A DNA stretch of 64,000 nt from the NCBI RefSeq assembly GCF_012927645.1, contig NZ_JABBMT010000019.1, positions 1 to 64,000 of the forward strand. The letters are read 5' to 3'. The position numbers and the translations under genes were made by a program. This document shows positions 35,552 through 44,773 of the stretch, in pieces (position 1 is the first letter of the stretch; each line of letters starts with the position of its first letter). The stretch comes from Pseudoalteromonas arctica (lineage in GTDB: Bacteria > Pseudomonadota > Gammaproteobacteria > Enterobacterales > Alteromonadaceae). A model generated the notes under the pieces. The model ran no database searches and had not been told where the DNA came from. It was given only the letters and a program-made list of their open reading frames with translations.

Positions 35552-36187
35552 TTAGATGAGTAGATTAACCGCAAGAACTACAAATACCACACCTGTTATA
35601 CGATCAATCCAAATTTGACTTCGCGGGTGCTCTCGAAAGTAGCCTGCAATTTTATCGCCAAAGTAAATATACGTGCAGTCAATCGGAAACGCAAAAAGTG
35701 GGTACAGTAAGCCAAAAAAAGCTAATTGAAATGTTGTTGATGATGATAGGGTTGGATCAACAAACTGCGGGATAAACGCAATAAAAAATAATGCTACTTT
35801 AGGGTTGAGCACTTCAGTCATCATAGCCTGAAGCATTACATTCGTTTTTTTCTTGGTGCTCACATGGGGTTTATCTTCGCTATTGCATTTAGACGGGATA
35901 AATGTGCTTTTAAACATCATTACACCTAAATAACATAAGTAGGCTGCTCCAGCGTATTGTACGCTGGTATAAGCCATTTCTGAGGCTTTTAGGATAGCAG
36001 TAAGACCGACAACAGCAAATAAAGTATGCGCCACTGCGCCCAAAGCGAAACCAAATGCGCTTTGTAAGCCTGCTGCGCGGCCATTGGCAAAAGTTTGCGC
36101 CATTAAAAAAGCATTTGAAGGGCCTGGCGCAACAGCGATTAAAAAACTCGCGGCTAAAAATGACAGTAAAAATTCAAAATTGATCAT
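35552..36187 (-). CDS. LysE/RhtB-family amino-acid exporter
   Basis: A 211-residue protein with six hydrophobic helices. The start (VAPGPSNAFLMAQTFANGR) contains the VxPGP motif of the LysE/RhtB superfamily, followed by GLQSAFGFALGA, and the conserved NPKVALFFIAF lies near residue 130. Members export homoserine, threonine, lysine or related amino acids. The gene starts 5 bases after the upstream Bcr gene stop, so the two form an operon. Confidence 0.9.
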   Translation of the reverse strand: MINFEFLLSFLAASFLIAVAPGPSNAFLMAQTFANGRAAGLQSAFGFALGAVAHTLFAVVGLTAILKASEMAYTSVQYAGAAYLCYLGVMMFKSTFIPSKCNSEDKPHVSTKKKTNVMLQAMMTEVLNPKVALFFIAFIPQFVDPTLSSSTTFQLAFFGLLYPLFAFPIDCTYIYFGDKIAGYFREHPRSQIWIDRITGVVFVVLAVNLLI

Positions 36188-36192
36188 TGTTT

Positions 36193-37386
36193 TTATGTAT
36201 TTTTAGGATGATAAGCGTGCGCTTTATTACTGAGCAGTATAACCCACAGTGGCAGCAATAATAATAAGTGAAAAGCAATAAACTCGGGCGTATTGAAAGG
36301 AAGTACTTGGGTGAGCATAACCAAGGCTCCTGCGCCGCTCATTTGCATTAAACCGATTAACGCAGATGCAGTGCCAGCTTGTTTAGCAAAATGTGACAAT
36401 GCCATTCCAGCCGCTGAGCCTAAGCTAAGTGCAAAGCCTAATGCGGCAATCAACACTGGCAGCATAAAAGCAAAGGCACTTTTAAACTGGCCAAGAATCA
36501 AAATCAGTACACCAGAGAAAATTAATAAACTCATACCTATGCGTAACGCTTTTTGACTATGGCGTTTGATATACAATGGTGCAATAAAACTGGCTACAAT
36601 GCTAACAATGGCATTGAGAGTAAACCAAAAAGTAAAATCGCTGACCGATCCACCTAACTCGGTCATTATCCATCCCGGTGCTAATGTTACGAAAGCTAAA
36701 ATAGCCGACATTGCCACCATACAAATTAGGCTATTAAAAAGAAAAATAGGCGTGCTTATGATTGGTATAAAGCGACGTAAATCGAGTATGTGGCCCTCAT
36801 AGTGGCTATCTGCAGGGCGCGTTTCTTTAAAATATATGGCAATGATCATTACTCCAACGCAAGCAAACCCGGCCAAAAATAAAAAGTTCATTCGCCAGCC
36901 AAATTGTACGGTCAGCCAAGCACCTAAAATAGGTGCTAACGCGGGAATAAAACACACAATACCATTTAGGTAAGTGATCATTTGGCCGCTTTTAGCACTG
37001 CCATAGATGTCACGCACAATCGCAAAAGCAACCACAAAAGTGGCACAAGCCCCAAGGCCTTGCAGTGCGCGCGCAAGCATTAGAATGCTAAAATTAGGTG
37101 CTAAAAAAGCCAACATCCCAGCAGTTCCATACAGTGTGATGCCAAATAGTGCGACTGGACGGCGGCCAAACTTGTCGGCTAAAGGACCTGCTATAAGCTG
37201 ACCTAAGCCAACAGTCAACATAAAAATAGCGACGGTAAGTTGCACTTGCTGCTCATCAATAGCCAATGCTTGCGCTATATCAGGAAAAGCGGGTAAGTAA
37301 ATATCAATCGCTAATGGGCAAAATATAACCAGAAGAGCGAGAATTAAAATAATACTAAGGTGATTGCGGCGATCGGTTGTTGGCAT
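36193..37386 (-). CDS. Bcr/CflA-family multidrug MFS transporter
   Basis: A 397-residue, 12-helix major facilitator of the Bcr/CflA subgroup. The signature IDIYLPAFPDIAQAL at helix 1 and the loop 2-3 motif GPLADKFGRRPV are clear, as is the antiporter motif region ALAPILGAWL. Such pumps expel bicyclomycin, chloramphenicol or sulfonamides. It is first in an operon with the RhtB gene. The upstream region (37387-37546) holds an inverted pair GACCAGA ... TCTGGTC, a possible regulator site. Confidence 0.9.
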   Translation of the reverse strand: MPTTDRRNHLSIILILALLVIFCPLAIDIYLPAFPDIAQALAIDEQQVQLTVAIFMLTVGLGQLIAGPLADKFGRRPVALFGITLYGTAGMLAFLAPNFSILMLARALQGLGACATFVVAFAIVRDIYGSAKSGQMITYLNGIVCFIPALAPILGAWLTVQFGWRMNFLFLAGFACVGVMIIAIYFKETRPADSHYEGHILDLRRFIPIISTPIFLFNSLICMVAMSAILAFVTLAPGWIMTELGGSVSDFTFWFTLNAIVSIVASFIAPLYIKRHSQKALRIGMSLLIFSGVLILILGQFKSAFAFMLPVLIAALGFALSLGSAAGMALSHFAKQAGTASALIGLMQMSGAGALVMLTQVLPFNTPEFIAFHLLLLLPLWVILLSNKAHAYHPKNT

Positions 37387-37447
37387 GAGTACTCCTTTTA
37401 CCGCGTATTTTAGGTCTGCAAAGATAAAAAAGAAAGGGCATATGGCC

Positions 37448-37503
37448 GACCAGACAGAATATTATTAGCGAGATAAGTAAATATGCTTTTTTCATCTGGT
37501 CTG
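37448..37503. promoter_or_regulatory. Inverted repeat in the Bcr/DUF4442 divergent region
   Basis: GACCAGACAGA on one side and CATCTGGTCTGATG on the other give a pair of inverted TCTGGTC sites about 40 bases apart, between two divergent genes. Candidate operator; low confidence because arms are short. Confidence 0.25.
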
Positions 37504-37546
37504 ATGTGTTAGTTTGGTGTATCTGCCTTTTTAATTAAGAAAAGTT

Positions 37547-38038
37547 ATGAGTGATAAATCTGTTGTTTTGAAAACATGGTTAAAGTTAAAAAATTTACCA
37601 TTTGGCAATTGGTTATTTACTAAAGTAGTATGCTTTAAAGCCCCTTATTTTGGCTCAATGAAACCCACTGTTTTAGATTTACGTGACGGACATTGCAGCG
37701 CAATGGTTAAAAACCGCCGTAATGTGCACAATCATATTGGGACTATTCACGCAATTGCGCAATGTAATTTAGCAGAGTTGTGCGCTGGCGTGATGGTTGA
37801 TGCTACCGTGCCCTATAAAACTCACCGTTGGATACCCAAAGGCATGACAGTGCAGTATTTAGCAAAAGTGGATACGGATGTGACAGCGGTGGCTGAAATT
37901 GCAATGCCAAGACAATGGCTAGATAAAGAGGATTTAGTGGTATCAGTTAAGCTTTATAATACTCGCAATGAACTAGTATTCACTGCAGATATTACGATGT
38001 ACATTACTAAGAAAAAAGAACAGAAGAATAAAAACTAG
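37547..38038 (+). CDS. DUF4442 hotdog-fold protein
   Basis: A 163-residue protein of the DUF4442 family, with hotdog-fold thioesterase character. The segment RRNVHNHIGTIHAIAQCNLAE contains the Asn-His pair followed by helix that is conserved in these proteins, and the strand WIPKGMTVQYLAK follows. The thioesterase activity is inferred from the fold; substrate unknown. Divergent from the Bcr gene and convergent with bactofilin, whose stop lies two bases away. Confidence 0.85.
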   Translation: MSDKSVVLKTWLKLKNLPFGNWLFTKVVCFKAPYFGSMKPTVLDLRDGHCSAMVKNRRNVHNHIGTIHAIAQCNLAELCAGVMVDATVPYKTHRWIPKGMTVQYLAKVDTDVTAVAEIAMPRQWLDKEDLVVSVKLYNTRNELVFTADITMYITKKKEQKNKN

Positions 38039-38039
38039 C

Positions 38040-38531
38040 TTATTCTTTTTCAGCGGCTTGTTTGTTAAAGAACGACAAGTCATTATCACCTTCACTGAGC
38101 GCAGATGTAAGCTCCGGCTTTGATTCTTTATTATTAGTAATTAACTCAACGGTTTCTGCTTCATGGCGTTGTTTTAGGTTACCTTCAATAATTGCACCAG
38201 CATCAATACTTAAAGTATCTTGATAAACATCCCCGTGCACTTGCGCTGAACGTTCAATAACTACTTTGCTGGCGTTGAGTGAGCCAATTATTTTACCTTT
38301 TACAATTACGCTTTCAGCAACCACTGAGCCTTCAACACAACCGGTATTACCAATAACTAAATGATTAACGCGAACATCACCATCTATGCGACCATCAAGC
38401 TGTACTTCACCTTGACTCACTAAGCTGCCCGTTAAGCGAACATCTTCAGAAATGATCGAAGGAGTGTGGCTAGTTCTTTTTAGCTGAGAATTTGCTGAAC
38501 TACTTACTGTTGATTTTTTTTTACCGAACAC
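38040..38531 (-). CDS. Bactofilin (polymer-forming cytoskeletal protein)
   Basis: A 163-residue bactofilin. The central beta-helix (about residues 25-125) shows repeated hydrophobic rungs such as LTGSLVSQGEVQLDGRIDGD and SVIVKGKIIGSLNASKVVI, flanked by short unstructured tails, the N-terminal one basic (MFGKKK). Bactofilins form filaments on the inner membrane and place peptidoglycan enzymes. The start is a GTG that overlaps the end of the M23 gene by 11 bases, so the two are translationally coupled, the classic bactofilin/LytM pairing. Confidence 0.92.
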   Translation of the reverse strand: MFGKKKSTVSSSANSQLKRTSHTPSIISEDVRLTGSLVSQGEVQLDGRIDGDVRVNHLVIGNTGCVEGSVVAESVIVKGKIIGSLNASKVVIERSAQVHGDVYQDTLSIDAGAIIEGNLKQRHEAETVELITNNKESKPELTSALSEGDNDLSFFNKQAAEKE

Positions 38532-39678
38532 GAGAAAGCGCCTTTGTTATTTTGACTGGATTGACATGTTTGTCGTTAAGTAATACTTCATAGTGTAGGT
38601 GAGTGCCAGTACTTCTGCCAGTGCTGCCCATTAATCCGATAACGTCATTTTTAGTTACCGTTTGGCCTTTTTTAACGTTGATTTTGTTTAAGTGACCAAA
38701 CCGAGTTACAAAGCCGTTTTTATGTTGCAGTTCGATAAAGTTACCATAACCACCGTTGCGTCCTGCGCGTAATACAATGCCATCAGCGGGAGCGAATATT
38801 TCGGTTTTATGCCAACCTGCTAAATCAACGCCTTTGTGATAAGCATGACGTTTATTCACTGGATCTTTACGCAGGCCAAAACTGCTCGAAATATAGTAAT
38901 TTGCTGCAGGCAGAGTTTGTGGTAACTCACTGAGTAAATTTTCAAGCTTATTCAATGCCAATAGTTTATCGGCGATGACTAAAAATTCAGCTGGGATCTT
39001 TGATTCCTCAAATAAATCCAGTGGACCACCTTGTGCGGTTCCGGTCATCTCACCATCTAGACGACGCGTTAAGGCGCTATCAAGCCCTGCACCTTTGAGC
39101 ATCGCTAAAATAGCGTGCTGGCGGCGTTCTATTTGTTGCTCTATTTGTAAAAAGCTTTGGTGATATTTGCTATCGAGTAGTGCAAAACGTTGCTCGATAT
39201 TAACAGAGTCAGAGAGTGAAAGAGTGTGTGCACTGTTAGGGTTTTCATCAACTAATGGTTCGTGAAACACTTCTTGTTGCTCGCCGAGTTCTCCTGCTGG
39301 CGGCTCTACTGGCAGAGCGGGGTTGCTCATCGACTCAGGTAAAGAATCGATCATACTCTGCAATAGAGCATGCTTTTGCTCAAGCACTGCAAGTTGCGCT
39401 AACTGTTTATCGTATTGTGCTTGTTGTTTTTTGTTTTGTTGCTGCCACTGTTGTTGTTTTGATAATTGGCTTTGTTCGATGTCGGAAATCTTGTTGGTTT
39501 GAGAATATATTCGCAGGCTTGAAACAGCCAACCAAACTAAAGCAATTAAAATAATCGCTACAGCTGATATTTGTAACCAAGGTGCTAATATCACATGTTT
39601 AACCTCACCATTTTGGCGGATCAACAGCTGTCTAGCTGGAAATAATTTGTGATAAAAAGACTTAATAAATGCTGACAT
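38521..39678 (-). CDS. M23 (LytM) zinc endopeptidase, bactofilin partner
   Basis: A 385-residue inner-membrane protein. One transmembrane helix (about 30-52) follows a basic cytoplasmic tail; a coiled-coil region (about 55-110) follows; the M23 domain occupies about 255-375. Zinc ligands His281 and Asp285 (HKGVD) and His362, with catalytic His360 (THLHYE), are all present, so the enzyme should be active. It should cleave peptidoglycan stem crosslinks near bactofilin filaments. Start ATG at 39678; operon with bactofilin downstream. Confidence 0.92.
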   Translation of the reverse strand: MSAFIKSFYHKLFPARQLLIRQNGEVKHVILAPWLQISAVAIILIALVWLAVSSLRIYSQTNKISDIEQSQLSKQQQWQQQNKKQQAQYDKQLAQLAVLEQKHALLQSMIDSLPESMSNPALPVEPPAGELGEQQEVFHEPLVDENPNSAHTLSLSDSVNIEQRFALLDSKYHQSFLQIEQQIERRQHAILAMLKGAGLDSALTRRLDGEMTGTAQGGPLDLFEESKIPAEFLVIADKLLALNKLENLLSELPQTLPAANYYISSSFGLRKDPVNKRHAYHKGVDLAGWHKTEIFAPADGIVLRAGRNGGYGNFIELQHKNGFVTRFGHLNKINVKKGQTVTKNDVIGLMGSTGRSTGTHLHYEVLLNDKHVNPVKITKALSRVR

Positions 39679-39758
39679 GGCTTATAAACACTGGCTATTA
39701 ACCGGGTTAAGATAGCAATCTGAGCTGAAAAAGCCAGTAAAAAATTGTAATTAATCTT

Positions 39759-39785
39759 AAAAAGGAGGCGTTGGTCGCCTCCTTA
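39759..39785 (-). terminator. Rho-independent terminator after fahA
   Basis: AAGGAGGCG / CGCCTCCTT stem with a 5-base loop; the minus-strand transcript continues into TTTTTAAG. It lies 35 bases after the fahA stop. Confidence 0.85.
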
Positions 39786-39819
39786 TAATAAATACATTTA
39801 ATAAATGTTTACAACTTAG

Positions 39820-41133
39820 CTACTTAGTAGGAAGAATTGTTCCTTCTACGCAGCCGAAACCGATACGAGCAAAACCAGCTTTTTCACACCAACCACGCAT
39901 AATAACGTTATCACCATCTTCTAAGAAGCTGCGTTGCTCACCGTTATTTAGCGTGATTTTTTCTTTACCACCACGAGACAGTTCAAGTAATGACCCCGCT
40001 TCTTCATGCGTCGGGCCTGATTGTGTACCTGAACCTAACATATCACCTGGCATAAAGTTACAACCATTTACTGTGTGATGAGTCACCATTTGTGCCACTG
40101 TCCAGTATGAATGTTTGAAACTTGATTTAGAGACTAATGAAGGTGCAGCACCTTGTTCACGCATTTTTGCGGTTTCAATCTGTACATCCATTTTAATATC
40201 AAATGCGCCAAATTCACGGTTGTGGTTTGATTCTAAGTAATCTAACGGTTGTGGGTCATTTTCATCGCGCGTCCATGATGTTCTATAAGGCGCTAATGCT
40301 TCGGTTGTTACAATCCACGGCGACACAGTTGAAGCAAAGTTTTTTGCAAGGAATGGTCCTAATGGTTGGTATTCCCAAGCTTGTAAGTCACGTGCTGACC
40401 AGTCATTGAATACACAAAAACCAAACACGTGGTTTTCTGCATTTTCAATAGCGATGGCATCACCTAATTCATTACCTTTACCTAAATAAATGCCTAGCTC
40501 TAACTCATAATCTAAGCGTTTACAGGGGCCAAGCGATGGTACTTCAGCGTCTGGTGCTTTAGTTTGACCGTTTGGGCGATGAAAGGTTTGACCTGACACA
40601 TCAATTGATGAAGAGCGGCCATGGTAACCAATTGGTACCCATTTATAGTTAGGTAGTAATGGGTTGTCAGGACGGAATAAGCGACCGACTGCTGTTGCAT
40701 GATAGATAGATGTATAAAAGTCAGTGTAATCGCCGATACGACATGGTAACGAAAACTCAATATCAGCTTGAGCAATCAGTGCATCGCTTAATTGAGCTTG
40801 CTCAGAAGCACCTTCACGTAATGCTTTAGAAAGAGCTAAACGCAGTGCTGACCAATATTGCTGACCAAGACCCATAAATTCATTTAGAGTTGTATTACTT
40901 GCTGCTGCAACTGCGGTTTGTGCATCGCCAGAGAAAATAGCGAGTTCATTTACTTTGGCAAGGTCGATAACTTGGTCACCAATGGCAACGGCACCACGAA
41001 AAGCCTCGTCAGAGTTCTTACGACGTATTTCTGCAAATGGTAGGTTTTGAATTGGGAAGTCACAATTTGCAAGGTTCGCTGAGGCTACCCAGCTAGTTAA
41101 ATTTATATCATGGGTTTCGTTAATTAAACTCAT
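39820..41133 (-). CDS. fahA: Fumarylacetoacetase
   Basis: A 437-residue fumarylacetoacetate hydrolase, last step of tyrosine degradation (fumarate plus acetoacetate). The N-terminal SH3-like domain (SWVASANLANCDFPIQNLPF) and the FAH barrel are both present. Metal and active-site regions include DYTDFYTSIYHATAVG, YDLELELGIYLG-type acidic strand (YELELGIYLGKGNEL), FNDWSARDLQAWEYQPLGPF and GDMLGSGTQSGPT. Length is that of long FAH enzymes. The ATG has AAAGGA 6 bases upstream. A terminator separates it from hppD, so it has its own promoter. Confidence 0.93.
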   Translation of the reverse strand: MSLINETHDINLTSWVASANLANCDFPIQNLPFAEIRRKNSDEAFRGAVAIGDQVIDLAKVNELAIFSGDAQTAVAAASNTTLNEFMGLGQQYWSALRLALSKALREGASEQAQLSDALIAQADIEFSLPCRIGDYTDFYTSIYHATAVGRLFRPDNPLLPNYKWVPIGYHGRSSSIDVSGQTFHRPNGQTKAPDAEVPSLGPCKRLDYELELGIYLGKGNELGDAIAIENAENHVFGFCVFNDWSARDLQAWEYQPLGPFLAKNFASTVSPWIVTTEALAPYRTSWTRDENDPQPLDYLESNHNREFGAFDIKMDVQIETAKMREQGAAPSLVSKSSFKHSYWTVAQMVTHHTVNGCNFMPGDMLGSGTQSGPTHEEAGSLLELSRGGKEKITLNNGEQRSFLEDGDNVIMRGWCEKAGFARIGFGCVEGTILPTK

Positions 41134-41240
41134 TACATTTCCTTTAGTTTAGTCAGTCGCGCTTTACAGTGGATATGGTGATGAATAGCACGATTTAAAC
41201 AGTGAAAATCAGATTGTCATTTATAAAATAGGGTAAACGA

Positions 41241-41269
41241 CAAAAAGCAGCGAGATACGCTGCTTTTTG
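41241..41269 (-). terminator. Rho-independent terminator after hppD
   Basis: AAAAAGCAGCG / CGCTGCTTTTT with a 6-base loop, shortly after the hppD stop on the minus strand and symmetric enough for both strands. Confidence 0.85.
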
Positions 41270-41286
41270 AATTTATAATACGGTGT

Positions 41287-42333
41287 TTATAAAACGCCGC
41301 GACGCTCTTGGTCGCGCTCTATTGATTCAAACAGTGCTTGGAAGTTACCTTCACCAAAACCGCCGTCATCAACGCGTTGGATCATCTCGATAAAGATTGG
41401 GCCAAATAAGTTTTTCGAGAAAATTTGCAATAAGTAGCAATTTTCACTTTGGCTATCGATTAAGATCTGATGTTTACGGATCTTTTCTTTATCTTCTGTA
41501 ACCCAAGGTACACGATCAAAAATTGTATCGTAATATTCAGGGATAATATCAAGCGTTGCAATGGTTGATTTATCAAGCTTATCTAGTGAGCTTACTAGGT
41601 CATCTGTTAAGAATGCTAAATGCTGTACGCCTGGGCCATTGTATTCACCAAGATATTCATCGATTTGGTTGTTATCATTGCCTTTACCTTCATTAATTGG
41701 AATCGAGAAGGTGCCGCACGGTGATTTAAGTGCATAAGAGATCAAGGCTGTTTTTTGGCCTTTGATATCAAAGTAACGAACTTCAGTAAAACCAAATACG
41801 TCTTTATAAAAGTTAGCCCATGTTTCCATAGTGCCTTTGTAGACGTTATTAGTTAGATGATCGATACGGATAAAGCCTTTATCTTCAACAACGTTTTGTT
41901 CGATTAAGTCTTCAAAGTCTTGCTCATAGATTGAACCTTTGTCACCAAATTGCTCAATAAAATAAATTAAGCTATCACCGATACCGTAAATTGCCGGGTA
42001 TGGTAGGTCTTTATGAGTTGAATCAGTCGCTGGTTTTGCACCACGCTCTACTGCGGTGTCAAATGCCTGTTGAGCATTCTCTACACGCCAACCCATAGAA
42101 CAAATTGCAGGACCATGGCTTTTTGCAAATTCTGCAGAGAAACCATCACGTTCATTATTTAGTAAAAAATGAATATCGTTTTGGTTGTAATACACAATGT
42201 CTTTACCTTTAAATGTTTTTAGCTTTGAAAAACCAAAATCGGTAAATACTTTATCCATATAATCTGCATCAGATGTAGCGTATTCAGTAAACTCGATACC
42301 TACCAAACCTAAAGGGTTAGTTACTTCACTCAT
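41287..42333 (-). CDS. hpd: 4-hydroxyphenylpyruvate dioxygenase
   Basis: A 348-residue non-haem iron dioxygenase converting 4-hydroxyphenylpyruvate to homogentisate. Two glyoxalase-fold halves are visible; the iron ligands are in IRIDHLTNNV (His), GPGVQHLAFLTDD (His) and the C-terminal GPIFIEMIQR (Glu). FGEGNFQALFESIE closes the active site. Start is the ATG at 42333 with GGGAG 7 bases upstream; the 44-residue longer frame has no such site and unnatural sequence. No homogentisate dioxygenase gene is adjacent. Confidence 0.95.
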   Translation of the reverse strand: MSEVTNPLGLVGIEFTEYATSDADYMDKVFTDFGFSKLKTFKGKDIVYYNQNDIHFLLNNERDGFSAEFAKSHGPAICSMGWRVENAQQAFDTAVERGAKPATDSTHKDLPYPAIYGIGDSLIYFIEQFGDKGSIYEQDFEDLIEQNVVEDKGFIRIDHLTNNVYKGTMETWANFYKDVFGFTEVRYFDIKGQKTALISYALKSPCGTFSIPINEGKGNDNNQIDEYLGEYNGPGVQHLAFLTDDLVSSLDKLDKSTIATLDIIPEYYDTIFDRVPWVTEDKEKIRKHQILIDSQSENCYLLQIFSKNLFGPIFIEMIQRVDDGGFGEGNFQALFESIERDQERRGVL

Positions 42334-42812
42334 TATAATTCTCCCGCAATAAACACTGCGTCTTGTTGTGTCTGAGGCGCAGATAATTAACCATAATTGG
42401 CAGCAGGGGAAGAGCTCGTAGCTATTTAGGTAAATGGCAATTTGTAAATTAAATGGGACGATCATTTTAAAACGAATGAGTATTGATGCTTGGTTTTGAT
42501 ATTTGTATTGAAAGGCCTTGTGTTAAGTAACTTTGTATTTTATTAAATTATTGATAAATAAACTCAATTTGTTTTTATTTGAGGAGGTAAATAATCAAAT
42601 AAAGGAAGTGATCACCGCTTATTAAATATACGTGGTGTAATTAATTGTTTACGTTGGAGTCGTATTTGTTAAAAAACTAACTGTTTCTGCGCAAAGCTAA
42701 GGTTGCTAGGCTCAGCGAAAGAGGTAGCAAGAATTAATCATGGCGATATAAATAAAGGAACTGAAATCTCCACAAGCATCACAGCTTGTGGAGAGATAAT
42801 ATAAACACAGAG
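42334..42812. other. Intergenic region between hpd and the peptide transporter gene
   Basis: About 480 AT-rich bases. It should hold the hpd promoter and the peptide transporter 3' region. A hairpin at 42767-42794 (separate entry) is the only clear structure. I searched for TyrR boxes (TGTAAA-N6-TTTACA) and found only half-sites (TTTGTAAAT near 42440 and TTTACG near 42648). Confidence 0.4.
42767..42794 (-). terminator. Terminator-like hairpin after the peptide transporter gene
   Basis: CTCCACAAGC / GCTTGTGGAG perfect 10-base stem with a 6-base loop; only a short T-rich ATTTC follows on the minus strand. Confidence 0.6.
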
Positions 42813-44243
42813 TTACGGTTTTTCAGCAACTACTTCAAGCTCTTCAGCTAAAATGTGCTCTTGTGTTTGTGACTCGTGTTGACCTTCAGCACCGTGCATC
42901 CACTTAACAAGTTTGTCGCTTAGTAAGTACATGATCACAGCAGAGAGAACAGCAGTAGCGCCTAAACCAATAAAAATGCCTAATGCGTTATCAAGTGCTT
43001 CTTCGCCTTCACCTAAGAATGAACCTACGAAACCTGCAATCTTATTCGCAACCGCAGTGCATAGGAACCAAATACCCATTAGCATTGATGCTAAACGCAG
43101 TGGTGCTAGTTTACTCACCATTGATAAGCCGATAGGTGATAAACATAATTCACCCAGGGTATGGAATAAGTAAAATAATACTAACCACATCATACTGATC
43201 TGTAGGGGTTCACCTTGACCTTGAGTCATTAGTGCTAAAATCATAGTGATAAAGCCAAGCGCTAAGAATATCAACGCAATGGCAAATTTAACTGGAGAAT
43301 TAGGCTCTCGTTTATCAAGTTTCAACCATACTATGGCAACGATAGGTGCAAAAATAATGATGAATATTGAGTTTAATGATTGGAACCAAGACGCTGGAAT
43401 TTCAAAGTTGAACAACATACGGTCTGTGTAATCATTAGCGAATAAATTCATCAAGCCACCGGCTTGCTCAAAACCCATCCAAAATATGATACTAAACACA
43501 CTCATAGTGAAAATAACTTTTATACGGTCAGTTTCCACTTTTGTGAGCGGCTCTTTGGTATTTGAAGTTGATTGTGATTGCGCTAATTTAGCGGCAGGAA
43601 CAACACCAATATCACCTAAGTACTTATCACTAAGCACCACTTGCATCGCCACAGATACAAGCATACCTACACCCGCTACAATAAAACCATATTGCCAACC
43701 CATAGATGCAGCTGCGAAACCAGCAACAAGTGGGCCAAGCGCACCACCTAAGTTGATACCCATATAGAAGATAGTAAACGCGCCATCACGACGTTGATCA
43801 CCCTCTTTATACAAGTCGCCAACCATAGTTGAGATGTTAGGTTTAAATAAACCGTTACCCATACATAATAAAACAAGACCGATATAAAATACGTTCTCCT
43901 GTTGGCCGGCTAACATATCGTGAGGGATACCCATAGTAAAATGACCAGCAGCCATTAGTAGACCACCGATGATAATAGCTTTTCGTTGACCAAGTACGTT
44001 ATCAGCTAACCAACCACCCAATAATGGAGTGATATAAACCGCCATTGTGAACGTACCATAAAGGCTTAGTGCATCTGCATTACTCCAACCAAAACCACCG
44101 TCTTGGACAATAGCAACAAGATAAAGTACTAAAATGGCACGCATGCCATAATAACCAAATCGCTCCCACATTTCTGTGCCGAACAACAGAAATAATCCTT
44201 TAGGATGCCCTAAAAAATCACCTGCTTTAGGTAATGAACTCAT
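42813..44243 (-). CDS. POT/PTR-family proton-dependent peptide transporter
   Basis: A 476-residue, 12-to-14 helix proton-coupled oligopeptide transporter. The ExxER proton motif appears as GTEMWERFGYYGMRA near the start, the PTR signature follows in GNGLFKPNISTMVGDLY and FYMGINLGGALGPL. It imports di- and tripeptides in symport with protons, like DtpA/DtpD. Its placement between hpd and tyrR suggests peptide uptake feeding tyrosine catabolism, an inference only. The ATG has AGGAAGT upstream. Confidence 0.93.
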   Translation of the reverse strand: MSSLPKAGDFLGHPKGLFLLFGTEMWERFGYYGMRAILVLYLVAIVQDGGFGWSNADALSLYGTFTMAVYITPLLGGWLADNVLGQRKAIIIGGLLMAAGHFTMGIPHDMLAGQQENVFYIGLVLLCMGNGLFKPNISTMVGDLYKEGDQRRDGAFTIFYMGINLGGALGPLVAGFAAASMGWQYGFIVAGVGMLVSVAMQVVLSDKYLGDIGVVPAAKLAQSQSTSNTKEPLTKVETDRIKVIFTMSVFSIIFWMGFEQAGGLMNLFANDYTDRMLFNFEIPASWFQSLNSIFIIIFAPIVAIVWLKLDKREPNSPVKFAIALIFLALGFITMILALMTQGQGEPLQISMMWLVLFYLFHTLGELCLSPIGLSMVSKLAPLRLASMLMGIWFLCTAVANKIAGFVGSFLGEGEEALDNALGIFIGLGATAVLSAVIMYLLSDKLVKWMHGAEGQHESQTQEHILAEELEVVAEKP

Positions 44244-44525
44244 ATTTACTTCCTAACTCAACGTTAATTATTGCGGCCTTATATTTTTTGCTTTGGTCGT
44301 TCATGTGCTTTCAACACAAATAGAACGGGTGGCCATGAATATTATTTTTAATGCAGCTAAGGTAATGGTTTGCTTACTAAGTTTTTGCTTAGTGGGTAAG
44401 AGTCACACCCTTATCCTAGCTACAATTGCGCCTAAGTATACATACACGGGCTGTGCAGGGGAAGTGCTTGCGATAGTTAGCTTACTGATGACTTTAAAGC
44501 ATATTTTTATAGCCTGCATAAAGCA

Positions 44526-44751
44526 CTACAGGGGGTCAGGAAAAGTCATTTCAGTATAAATCGGCTTAAAGTAATACCTAAAATATAATTGGGCATAGTT
44601 AGATTCATAAAAATCTGCTCGATCTAAATTGAAAAAGCTACCAAAAAACCAATGCGGTGAAGCCTATCGGTGTGGTTCCGATATCAAAGCGCCATGTATC
44701 ATTTAGCCACGCCAAACCAATATCGAGATTCCTAACTAAGAATGTCATTTT
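44526..44751 (-). pseudogene. Degraded gene remnant with a frameshift
   Basis: The minus strand reads RNLDIGLAWLNDTWRFDIG and TPIGFTALVF, stops, and in the next frame continues as GSFFNLDRADFYESNYAQLY and RYYFKPIYTEMTFPDPL to a stop at 44526. The join lies at the six-A run at 44643-44648, so a single-base indel explains it. The sequence has the alternating aromatic and polar residues of an envelope protein end. The N-terminus is missing. Family not recognised. Confidence 0.5.
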
Positions 44752-44773
44752 TCAGGTCTAAAAATTTCCTTAA

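Noticed and set aside
42334..42812. Full TyrR box upstream of hpd
   Set aside because: Only half-sites found; no palindrome with the right spacing.
44293..44559. 88-codon plus-strand frame
   Set aside because: Lies over a minus-strand gene relic, no Shine-Dalgarno, hydrophobic low-complexity content.
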